Shown here piece by piece: positions 1 to 8,808 of a DNA stretch of 64,000 bases. This DNA comes from Rosa chinensis (Eukaryota; Streptophyta; Magnoliopsida; Rosales; Rosaceae). The stretch lies in NCBI RefSeq assembly GCF_002994745.2, contig NC_037091.1, positions 25,611,789 to 25,675,788 of the forward strand, given 5' to 3'. The notes under the pieces were generated by a model. It searched no databases. It had not been told where the DNA came from and saw nothing but the letters and a program-made list of their open reading frames with translations. The position numbers were made by a program, and so were the translations under genes. Each line of letters starts with the position of its first letter. The stretch's first letter is position 1.

Positions 1-1115
1 GCGGAATCTATGTGATAATCAGTAAGATGATGGCTATCTGTGTGATGACCGGTGGAATCTGTGCGATGATCAATGTGATGACTGCTCGGTAGCGGAGCTG
101 AATTGTTATTAAGTTAACAATGATCGAGAAGATTATTGTGATGGTTGGGGTTACCTACGAACTTCAGAGTGTAGGGTTACGATTACTGCTATGATTTGAA
201 TTGCTTGACTTAATGTAACTCCTAAACTAAATTTTATGCAGGGGTTACTATGAATTATTTCGCTTGTTTTAATTGTGATTGCCTTGGTTTCTTCTTGATT
301 TTATTGATGGATGGTTTTATTGATCTTAAGGGCCATAGTGGTGACAAAAGATACTCTGTGGTGAGGATATGAAGGTGATTCATTGATTTTCACCTTTGAT
401 GTCATGTTAATGACAAAGGCTTCCAGTGGGGAGGCAATGAGTGTGATTTTGGAATTCGCCGTAGTGCGTTAGAAGGGTATCAGACATTGCTTGAGGAAGT
501 CTTGTTTGACTGAAATTTGTGTAATTGGATGCTAGGTTAAGAATTTGAGCATGAGGCTTTAGTCACGAGTTGACTTATGTAGACACGATATGGAAGGAAA
601 TGAACTGGGTGGTTTAGGTGTGAGTTATGTGCATATCGTGTTTAGGTTGAGGTGACTTAAGAATGTATTGCTGTTTTGTGGTTTTGAGTTTACTCATACG
701 AGCTTTCATAAGCTTACCGGATTCGTTGTGTGGCAACCCGGTGCACTATTTAATGGTGTAAGGGTTAATTCTGCAGGTCAGAGTAATTGTGGCTGGAGCT
801 GAGGTAGCGTGCTGGCAGCATTACAGTAGGAAGCAAATTTTGTCACTTTACCATTGTTAAGACTTTCGCTTGTAGTAAGCTCTGAGGAGCGCTTACTTAT
901 TATTTTGTTGCAGCAATTTAATTTGTAAACTTGTGTAATATGTGACTTTGCGGAGTGAGTCTATTTTGATTAGTGGGTTCAGGGCATCAGTATATACTTG
1001 GTTTAAAAAAAAAAAGTTTTCCAGGTATTTTGTATTGATGGCTGAACCATCACGCATGTATAATTATGAGATTATATATTGATTTTTATTTGTATTAAAA
1101 ATCAGGGGCGTGATA
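1..1115 (+). mobile_element. 3' part of a long gypsy-type LTR (family T-B), cut by window edge
   Basis: No gene. The stretch ends with GGGGCGTGATA, matching the LTR terminus GGGGCGTGACA of the solo LTR at 46636-49362 (here CA has become TA). It also shares the region around 'agcttaccgg...aacccggtgcac' with that LTR. The reverse complement of 62687-62790 matches 1020-1115 almost base for base, so the minus-strand LTR at the right edge is the closest relative in the window. Seen: homology and terminus. Inferred: Tekay-like gypsy LTR. The 5' end and TSD lie outside the window, so solo versus full-length cannot be decided. Confidence 0.75.
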
Positions 1116-1730
1116 GTATACTTGAGTTATAAGTTTATGTTTCATATTGAATCTAACAGAGGGGAGGCGAAAGGAGGAGAAGAGAGAGGTGAAACTTTCG
1201 GCGATGGCGAAGGCAAACCTCGATCGACTTCGAGAGCTCTGAAAGTCTGAATAGCATGGTTTGGTTCAATGCGGATTTTGAGTCGAAGCGGTGAGGATTG
1301 GGTCTGGGATTGGGGTGTCGGAGCTTCCCGGATATGGCAGCTTAGCTTGTCCTCCTTTGTCTTCCTCTGTCTTCTTCTCGCGGTGTATGTGGGTTTGTGT
1401 CCAAGTTACTGAAGATTCAACGATTTTGCATTCTCTGTGGGTTTATGTCTAATTCTTGTTTTTCAACTTCTGTCTGCAGAAGCCATTTTGAAAAGCTACA
1501 ATTTGTAGCTGCTGAAAACTTATTGTTGGGAAAAGCTAGAGTGACCAAAAGCAGCTTTTTAAGATTTTACCAAACACCTTGGATTAGACCCAAAAGCGCT
1601 GTTGGTTCAAAAAGCACCCTAGGAAGCAATGCCAAACTGGACCTTAGTCCTATGTATGTATAAACTATAAAACTCGAGCAAACTGATGTATACATAATAT
1701 TTAATTATTTATTTTTATAATGAACTGGCT
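1116..1730. other. Intergenic, no supported gene
   Basis: A purine-rich stretch (about 1160-1200) is followed by mixed sequence with a short open frame of 88 codons at 1397-1663. That frame shows no recognisable domain and no codon signal I trust. It could be a relic leader or repeat. I see no promoter, splice structure or homology to other parts of the window. Confidence 0.4.
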
Positions 1731-1790
1731 TTTTTTTTTTGATGACTAAAAAACTTACAACATAAAAGAAAAACTACAAGAGACACCCCC

Positions 1791-2216
1791 TCACAGCTGA
1801 TCTAACTGGAATGCTGGGCATACAGATAGGGGTAAATAGTAGAACCATATTTTAGGACAGTGAAAGTTATAGGCTAAAGATGCTAAATGATCAGCTACAA
1901 AATTCACCGCTCCATATATATGTCTAAAAATGATATTCTGAAACTTATCAGCCAAATCTCTAATATATCGGATTAAGATCTTCATAGTCCAGGGAATTGG
2001 TGCAGCACCACGTATATAGTCAATGAGTAACTTAGAATCTCCTTCCACTAATATATGATTGAGCCATTGAAGATATATTGTATGCAATCCTTCTCTCAAT
2101 GTTGTAGCCTTAACGACTAATATATTTGTAGTACCCAAAACCCTGCATGCAGCTACTAAAGGGTTACCATCAGAATTGCGAAGGATAAAACCTATGGAAG
2201 CTTTCCCATTCTTCAC
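1791..2216 (-). pseudogene. LINE ORF2 RNase H fragment
   Basis: 141-codon open segment with the RNase H fold signature of plant LINEs (RVT_3 type): GFILRNSDGNPLVAACR near the N-terminus, a catalytic-type glutamate in the TTLREGLHTIYLQ segment, EGDSKLLIDYI carrying an acidic residue, and a C-terminal NFVADHLASLAY motif. It is the terminal domain of a 5'-truncated LINE, continues the zf-RVT segment upstream on the same strand in another frame, and has no start of its own. It is not expected to make protein. Confidence 0.7.
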
Positions 2217-2520
2217 CGAACCATCAAATTTGATTTTGACAAATCGGTTATCTGGAGGTATCTATTTGTTAAATCTCTGTAAAATTCTTTGTCTAGCATG
2301 AATCTTGCTATTAGCTCTTTGATATAAGGAACATGTATTAAAAGCCTCAAACCCAACTAGCTGCAGGAGTTGTACATTTTTGTTTGAAAACAATCTTGTT
2401 CCTGCTATTCCAAATTGACCAGAGAACGAGTAAAGCATTGCTCAAATGGTCCTTACTATCTTTAGTTCTTTTGCTGATATAATCTACAGGCGTATGCCTT
2501 TGTATCTGCTTTCGTTCTTT

Positions 2521-3003
2521 TCAATAGATTGCTTGTTTACCAAAAAAAAAATTATTAGGAGTACTAAAATAAGAATAAGACCAAACCTGTGCTGCAAAAT
2601 TACAACTTTTAAAGAGATGCTCCATAGTTTCAGGTTCAACATTACAAAGAGAGCAGAGGTTAGGCACATTACTATGATAACTCGCAATTTTATCTCTGGT
2701 ATTTATTCGACCTCTGATGAAATGCCAGCTAAAAATGTTAACTTTAGGTGGTATATTTAAATTCCAAACCTTCTGCAAAAGACTAGTCTTGGAATGAGAA
2801 TGAACTTGAGAGAACTGTAGAGATGAAGCACTCTTAGTTGAAAAAGTACCAGAAGGAGAATAACCCCATATAAATTCATCTGGTTTAGGAGTGAGAGGTA
2901 AAGGAATAGTAGTAATTTTATCAACAATATCAGTAGGTAAACTTTGGTTACCCAAGAGGCTTCCTTCTTTAAATTGTTTTTCTTTTCTCATAAAAGAAAA
3001 CAA
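2521..3003 (-). pseudogene. LINE ORF2 zf-RVT region fragment
   Basis: 160-codon open segment. The central part (W-N-L-N-IPPKVNIFSWHFIRGRI...CSLCNVEPETMEHLFKSCNFAAQVW) is the Cys/His-rich zf-RVT segment found between reverse transcriptase and RNase H in plant L1-like LINEs. The reverse transcriptase itself is absent (5' truncation). The frame breaks before the RNase H segment. Confidence 0.7.
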
Positions 3004-3150
3004 TATCAGTAGGTAAAATTTATAAAAGTGCTTGCTTATTTTAGGTTAAATTGGAAATGAAATCATTGAAATGTCTAACTAATCTCTATTTTCTTCAGGA
3101 ACCATAGGACTACACCCACAACTAATTTTGTGCTCTAATATAATACATCT

Positions 3151-3484
3151 TTAGGCCTTCTCCGATGGTGGGTCTAAAGTCTAAATTATAGACCATTGTT
3201 TTCCGAAATCCATCTCCAATAGGAGGTTGGGTCTATTACAAAAATCAAATATGGAGGTCTAAAGTTTATTGGTTGGTCTAAATATAGACCTTGGTTTAGA
3301 CCATGAAAACCAACAGCTGACCCACATGGATGATTCAAATGTGTTAGAGTATGTAATTGTAGACCTCAAACGATTGGAGTTGGAAAAATTATAGACCTTA
3401 CTATTTGGATGAATAGTACTTTTTAAAGGTCAAAAAATTTAGACCATGGTCTATTTTAGACCTTGACGATTGAAGATGGCCTTA
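3151..3484. mobile_element. Tourist-like MITE (PIF/Harbinger type), TSD TTA
   Basis: 328-bp element at 3154-3481 with terminal inverted repeats GGCCTTCTCCGATGGTG and, from the other end, GGCCATCTTCAATCGTC. It is flanked on both sides by TTA (3151-3153 and 3482-3484), the 3-bp target typical of PIF/Harbinger. The interior is AT-rich and dominated by repeated (T/A)AGACC / GGTCTA words. No coding capacity. It lies about 1 kb upstream of the GDP-fucose synthase start. Confidence 0.8.
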
Positions 3485-4482
3485 TCCTTTTCATCCTCAT
3501 TCCATCTCCAGTAGTTCTGCCTTCTGGTTCTTTCTGATGATTGAATGTTTCATCGTTGCCCTTTGACATTTCACATGCGACAAATTCAACATCAGAATCT
3601 CCCAACATAGAGATTTAACCTTTTTCAAAGACAACCGTGAATTCTAATATTACAACACTACCATGGAACTGATTCATGAAAGATGATGTTTATGGTTTGG
3701 AATTTTGGATCACATTGATTGGTATGATATCTTCGCTGACAAATTTTCAGATAGTGAAATCATTGAAATGAGACTAAAAACATGAGAAATCGGCCCCAAA
3801 TTATTCAGGTTAGGTCAAATGTCTCGATAAATTATCATTTAGGAGAGATCCATGCTCAGTTTGATGTGGTTGTGTTACACTAAGAGATCCATTTTTTGGT
3901 CATTTTAAGAAATTACTTATGAGATCTAATTTTTGATCACATATTAGCATATTAACCGTCTAGTTTTTAGGATTCCATAAGCAGATAACTTATGAAAATT
4001 TTCAGCAAAAAAATAAAGAAAAGGGAGGTGAATTGCACCCAATGTCAAACTTAAAAGCAGTATAAAAACAAGAGTAACAAAATACTAGATTAAAGAGGAA
4101 TGACCAAGGGTGGTTAGTGATTTTGCGACAACAAGACATCAAGACATGTAGGAAAAAGCCATGAGTAAACTCAGCAGCTAGGATTTGAATCACAAAAGAA
4201 AAAGAGAAAAGGATTGATATGTACCAGACCTTCCTCTATGGAGCCACCCTTTACTAGGAAGCTGCTTGTTTCAGTTGCCACTTTCAAATGCGAAGCTTCC
4301 CAAATTGTTTGTGAATGCATAATTAGCCTATTAGGCTTGATAATTAATGGGCTGAAACCCAAACTGTGGCCCAAAACAAAACCCAGGACTCAAATAAAAG
4401 GGACGAAAACGAATAGACTGCGAGAAAATCCCAGGCCAGCAAGTCCCAGCTCCTTCTTCTTCTTCTCCAAATCGGCTGCAGT
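3485..4482 (+). promoter_or_regulatory. Upstream/promoter region of GDP-L-fucose synthase gene
   Basis: No gene is visible. Close to the gene there are TGGGCT (4348-4353) and GGCCCA (4368-4373) words, the site-II type elements common in promoters of broadly expressed plant genes. An A/T-rich TATA-like AAATAAAAG lies near 4392-4400, about 85 bp before the ATG, followed by a pyrimidine-rich leader (about 4450-4468). Promoter assignment is inferred from position and these words only; 3485-4200 shows nothing I can name. Confidence 0.4.
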
Positions 4483-5534
4483 ATGAGTAGCGCCATTAAC
4501 GGTATTCTCTCTCTCTCTCTCTCTCTCAGTTTTACTTCATCATTTTGATTTCTAGTTATATATGAACATTTGATTCAGATGCCACCTCGCCTTCCTTCTT
4601 CTCCAACAAATCCGCAAAGATCTTCGTCGCCGGCCACCGCGGCCTGGTGGGCTCCGCCATCGTCCGCAAGCTCCAATCCCTAGGCTTCACCAACCTCGTC
4701 CTCCGCACCCACGCCGACCTCGACCTCACGCGCCAGAACGACGTCGAGTCCTTCTTCGCCGCCGAGAAGCCCCAATTCGTAATCCTCGCCGCGGCTAAAG
4801 TGGGCGGCATCCACGCCAACAACACCTACCCGGCTGACTTCATCTCCCTCAACCTCCAAATCCAGACGAACGTCATCGACGCCGCGCACCGATTCGGAGT
4901 CACCAAGCTCCTCTTCCTCGGCTCCTCTTGCATTTACCCCAAGTTCGCGCCCCAGCCCATCCCTGAATCCGCGCTCTTAACGGGCCCACTCGAGCCCACC
5001 AACGAGTGGTACGCCATTGCCAAGATCGCCGGCATCAAGATGTGCCAGGCTTACCGGATTCAGCACAACTGGGACGCCATTTCCGGCATGCCTACCAACC
5101 TGTATGGCCCGCACGACAACTTCCACCCCGAGAATTCGCACGTGCTGCCGGCATTGATGAGGCGATTTCACGAGGCCAAGGTCAATGGTGCCAAAGAGGT
5201 GGTGGTGTGGGGGACTGGAAGCCCCTTGAGGGAGTTTCTGCACGTGGATGATCTCGCCGATGCGGTGGTGTTCTTGATGGGAAGTTACAGTGGGTTGGAG
5301 CATGTCAATGTGGGTAGTGGAAAGGAGGTCACTATTAAGGAGCTGGCGGAATTGGTCAAGGAAGTTGTGGGGTTTCAAGGTCAGCTTGTTTGGGACTCGT
5401 CCAAGCCCGATGGAACTCCCAGGAAGCTCATGGATAGCTCCAAGCTCGCCGGATTGGGTTGGACCCCGAAGATCTCACTCAAGGAAGGGCTGGTTGGTAC
5501 CTACAAGTGGTACTTGGAGAATGTCAAGCAATGA
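4483..5534 (+). CDS. GER1: GDP-L-fucose synthase (GDP-4-keto-6-deoxymannose 3,5-epimerase/4-reductase), two exons
   Basis: Converts GDP-4-keto-6-deoxy-D-mannose to GDP-L-fucose in the cytosol using NADPH; the product feeds fucosylation of cell-wall xyloglucan, pectin and glycoproteins. Exon 1 is only 19 nt (4483-4501, ATGAGTAGCGCCATTAACG). A 77-bp GT-AG intron (4502-4578) opens with a CT repeat. Exon 2 is 4579-5534. Splicing gives 324 aa starting [18 protein letters not shown], the usual length for the plant family. Visible motifs are the Rossmann GHRGLVGS (residues 25-32), SSCIYP (around 122) and the short-chain-dehydrogenase catalytic pair in YAIAK (Tyr151, Lys155). The frame is intact and rich in C/G at third positions, unlike the surrounding repeats. 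Plants often have two paralogues (GER1/GER2), so the number in the symbol is uncertain. Confidence 0.95.
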
Positions 5535-5900
5535 TAAATGCAGGTGATTTGCATGGAATGTGAGTTTTTTCCCTTTATCATGAGCTATCAATTGTTACTG
5601 TGTGGTGCTTAGTTCGATCTTGTTGTTACAGTTTACATCCAAAGCCTATGTCGGATTGTGTATCGATTATGTGGAATAAGTTATTTGTGAATGATCTTGA
5701 AGAAGAGTACTAGAACCAATTGAGATATTGTTGTACGACTTCAAACAGATTAAGCCATTTAAAACTATTGAATATATTAGTGCTTTTACTTGGTGCTTTA
5801 CATGTGTGTTTTCACAACATGGTGCACGCCTTTGAATACATAATATTGCATGCTTCTTATCTCAAATCTGGCTTTGCTTTATTATCCTTTCCCGGGGCCT
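5535..5900 (+). other. 3' UTR and downstream flank of GDP-L-fucose synthase
   Basis: The sequence after the stop is T-rich with several AATAA-like words (for example around 5670), consistent with a plant 3' UTR. No second gene is visible before the LINE insertion. The exact poly(A) site cannot be placed. Confidence 0.4.
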
Positions 5901-6269
5901 AGTTGGATCTTTTTTTTTTTTTTTTTTTTTTTTTTTTGAGTAGAAGAATGATCTTTATTGATAAGGACTTAGCCCGAGTTACAGTCCAAGGCTAGTACAT
6001 CTAGGATACATTCAGGGGGATGATCCCTCCAAACATGACTATCATTGTCATCAAAAGCAAGACTAGCCAACCTGTGTGCTATTGCAGGTCCTAGGAGCAA
6101 AACAAATCTGTAGCTCTGGTTTGGACTGTAATATAGCTCGAATGTCAGCTATGATTGCTGCATACAGTAATAGATCCCATTTGGGATTTTTGAGGTCCAA
6201 AGTAGCCTCAAGGCAGTCGGTTTCGACTATACCTGCTTGCCCAGGAAAGGCACACATCAGTTGGATCTT
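5901..6269 (-). mobile_element. Short 5'-truncated LINE with 11-bp TSD
   Basis: A minus-strand insertion occupies about 5911-6258. A T run of about 27 (poly(A) on the minus strand) lies immediately inside the left target duplication. AGTTGGATCT(T) occurs at 5901-5911 and again at 6259-6269, a clean LINE-type target-site duplication. The body encodes a decayed RNase H C-terminus on the minus strand (frame with VETDCLEA, LLLYAAIIADIR and QICFAPRTCNS, 6257-6063), as in plant L1-type ORF2. It was inserted just downstream of the fucose synthase gene. Confidence 0.85.
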
Positions 6270-6639
6270 ATTTAAGGTTAGTCAAATTAATGTCTCAATA
6301 AAAAGAGGTTTATGAGCCTCGCTCTGAAATATAAGTGTTATAAAATTGAAACTAAAGAAATATGACAGTTAAGTTCCAAAAAAAAAAAAAACTTGGAACC
6401 AAAATATACAGGATAAGAAACAAACAAGAAGAAGATTAGTTTAGGGAACAAAAAGGATGTGGTTCTAACTTCTAACTGCATGAGCCTCACTGTGTCGTTT
6501 AAGCAAATCAAGATGGTTCTCACCTTATATCCAAAATGGTCTCTGACTTTCCCAAGTGTTGCATGTTTTTTTCTATTATTACTAGTGATTTATTCATTTG
6601 TCGTTTGATACCGATAAATCCTCCATATCTGCTTCGTGG

Positions 6640-6800
6640 ATCGAGTCTTGAAACTGAGGCCTCCTGCCGGACCATACAATGTTTAGGAACAGGAAACTCT
6701 AGCAAACAGCTAGGTTGGTACTGTAAGCAGATTCGAACCCCAGACCACATGGGTGCAATCTATGTGCCTGACCATTCCTATTACTGGTTTTTCCTAATTG
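6640..6800 (-). mobile_element. Possible tRNA-derived SINE remnant
   Basis: On the minus strand, GGGGTTCGAATCTG (about 6729-6742) matches a Pol III B box. A weak A-box-like TAGGAATGGTCAGGCAC lies about 45 nt upstream. The spacing is right for a tRNA-headed SINE, but I could not fix the ends or find a TSD. The rest of 6270-7176 shows no gene. Confidence 0.3.
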
Positions 6801-7176
6801 TTGCACAATTAGATTGTTGCACGATTAGAGTTCCCTCTGTGATGTTTGTTTCTCGTCTCTCCAGTGACTTGAGTTGGATGAGCCGTTTCATCTCAAGTTG
6901 TACACTAGACAGTGTTCTAAGTTCTGACAGATGAAGAAGTTATTTAGATTTACCGCATTGTTGACATTGGGGCTTATATGTCTATTCGAATGAAGATTTT
7001 AATTTTTTTTTTTTTGCTTTCTTTTTCTTTTTCTTTTGTTTGTGTCTTCTAGAGTTTTCCTGGGACTTGTGTTTAGTTTTCCAGCTGTGAGTCAGTAATT
7101 AGAGTTTTTGGGTTCCTAAAAGTCATTAATGAGGTCATTCCATGTTTAGTCTGTTTTAATGTCTTCTGTAGCTCTG

Positions 7177-7477
7177 TAAGAGCAACTCCAACAGCTTCCC
7201 CATATTTTGATTTTACTCTATTTTAGGGAAGAATGAGCCTCTTTTGCTCCAACAGATTCCCTATAACCATCCCTATTTTAGAGATAATGAAGAGAGAGAA
7301 AACCAAATTCCCTAAATTTACAGCAATCTCTAAAATTTAAGGAAGAATTATGGAGATTTTAGAGATTGCTGCAAAATAGGGAATCTGTTGGAGTTGGAGA
7401 AGAAAAAATAGCTAAAGCTTTGACTTTTGATTCCCTATAATACAAAAATTATAGGGAACCTGTTGGAGTTGCTCTAA
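7177..7477. mobile_element. MITE (PIF/Harbinger type) with TSD TAA
   Basis: 295-bp element (7180-7474) with near-perfect terminal inverted repeats GAGCAACTCCAACAG / CTGTTGGAGTTGCTC, flanked by TAA at 7177-7179 and 7475-7477. The interior also folds: CAAATTCCCTAAATTTACAG and GATTGCTGCAAAATAGGGAA words recur inverted. No coding potential. 7478-7948 downstream holds a short GT microsatellite (about 7537-7549) and no gene. Confidence 0.8.
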
Positions 7478-7953
7478 AAGGGTCACTATGTAGTACTTCA
7501 AATCAGAGAATGAGATTGCTTTTTTTTTTTTTTTTGTGTGTGTGTGTGTCAAACAGTATCTCTTGAGTGATTTTTGAGAGTTGTTAGTGTGATTCCAAGA
7601 ATCCTTATAGTTTGATTCCAGATTTCCCTTTACTGTCTAATACTCCCTTTAAGCGTAGGACCTCTAATCACAATACCCCACACATTGTAACCCTAAACTT
7701 GACCTTCTACCTCAAACGCATTACCTAGTGGCTGTCCTACATCACCTTTACTCTTAAGATCATTTTCCTTGCATTTAGTATGTGGGGATGTTTTTCGAGC
7801 CTCAATGTGTTTCTTTCAGTATATGTGAAAAAGTATCATTGCACCTATTCTAATCATGTTGATTAGTCATATTCTTCTTTTAGTTTATGTGAAAAAGTAT
7901 CATTTCACCTATTAGTCATACTCCTATAAATGATTCTAGCAAACGAACTAGAG

Positions 7954-8781
7954 TGATGGAGGATCTACATGGCAGAGGCCATTGAAAGTCTATAAGAGAC
8001 GTGGCAAAGAAGGTTCCAAGGCTCAAGCCTTGATCTGGCACTCAGTAGGTGATGGTGTGTCAACATGGGAACTTGACTGATTTGGGGTCAGCAAGTATTT
8101 GGAAAGTTTTGGAAAGTTTTATGATTTCTTTTCTTATTAGGATTTGTTTTATTCTTAGGAGATATTTTTAGGGAATCTTCTTATGCCTAGGGATGTTAGG
8201 ATTACTTGGTCCTAATTGTTCAAGGGTTGTTTTAGCTTCTCTATATATTGAAACCTTTGTAGTCTTTTATTTTCAGATTAAGATTAATAAAACTGACAGC
8301 GTTTGCTATCCTTGGTTGTGTGACTCAACCCCTTCCTACCAAGGCTCAAGCCTTGATCTGGCACTCAGTAGGTGATGGTGTGTCAACACGGGAACTTGAC
8401 TGATTTGGGGTCAGCAAGTATTTGGAAAGTTTTGGAAAGTTTTATGATTTCTTTTCTTATTAGGATTCGTTTTATTCTTAGGAGATATTTTTAGGGAATC
8501 TTCTTATGCCTAGGGATGTTAGGATTACTTGGTCCTAATTGTTCAAGGGTTGTTTTAGCTTCTCTATATATTGAAACCTTTGTAGTCTTTTATTTTCAGA
8601 TTAAGATTAATAAAACTGACAGCGTTTGCTATCCTTGGTTGTGTGACTCAACCCCTTCCTAGGTGTGACTCCTAGAACCTACTGGTGTGATTCCAGTAGT
8701 TACCTTTCTGTTTTTTTAGCCTACTACAGATTATCTCTACAGCAACCTTAGTTCTACAGTTTACGTATTGGTCCTGCATCA
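7954..8781 (+). repeat. 5' LTR of chromovirus, enlarged by a tandem duplication
   Basis: 828 bp, against 505 bp for the 3' LTR; the difference equals the 323-bp internal duplication. It starts TGATGGAGG and ends GCATCA. It contains TATATA promoter-like words (near 8241 and 8564, one per duplicated unit). Because the ORF runs into the 3' LTR, the first ~125 bp here also repeat the C-terminal coding sequence. Confidence 0.92.
8016..8661 (+). repeat. 323-bp tandem duplication inside the 5' LTR
   Basis: 8016-8338 and 8339-8661 are direct copies with period 323, joined at CCTTCCTA/CCAAGG. Two differences separate the copies (CATGGGA/CACGGGA; GGATTTG/GGATTCG). The 3' LTR has a single unit. The unit carries the TATA-like core and most of the presumed R region, so the 5' LTR has two potential start sites. 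Confidence 0.92.
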
Positions 8782-8784
8782 TTT

Positions 8785-8797
8785 TGGCATCAGAGCC
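8785..8797 (+). promoter_or_regulatory. Primer-binding site (initiator tRNA-Met type)
   Basis: TGGCATCAGAGCC lies three bases after the 5' LTR end. It matches the usual plant PBS TGGTATCAGAGCC, complementary to the 3' end of initiator tRNA-Met, with one change. Confidence 0.85.
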
Positions 8798-8808
8798 AGG
8801 CTGATCCA

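Larger units (their letters stand above)
1731..3017 (-). mobile_element. 5'-truncated L1-like LINE, 3' end of ORF2 plus poly(A)
   Basis: The minus strand carries a zf-RVT-like segment (about 3003-2521: frame containing IPPKVNIFSWHFIRGRINTRD, then CSLCNVEPETMEHLFKSC) followed by a plant LINE RNase H domain (2216-1791: frame with ASIGFILRNSDGNP, then VEGDSKLLIDYI). This is the usual 3' order of ORF2 in plant L1-type LINEs. The minus-strand 3' end is an A run (T run on plus at about 1730-1740). The reading frame is broken between the two domains, so it is dead. A 19-bp direct duplication (2923-2941 and 2999-3017) sits at the 5' end. A clean TSD across the element was not found. Confidence 0.75.
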
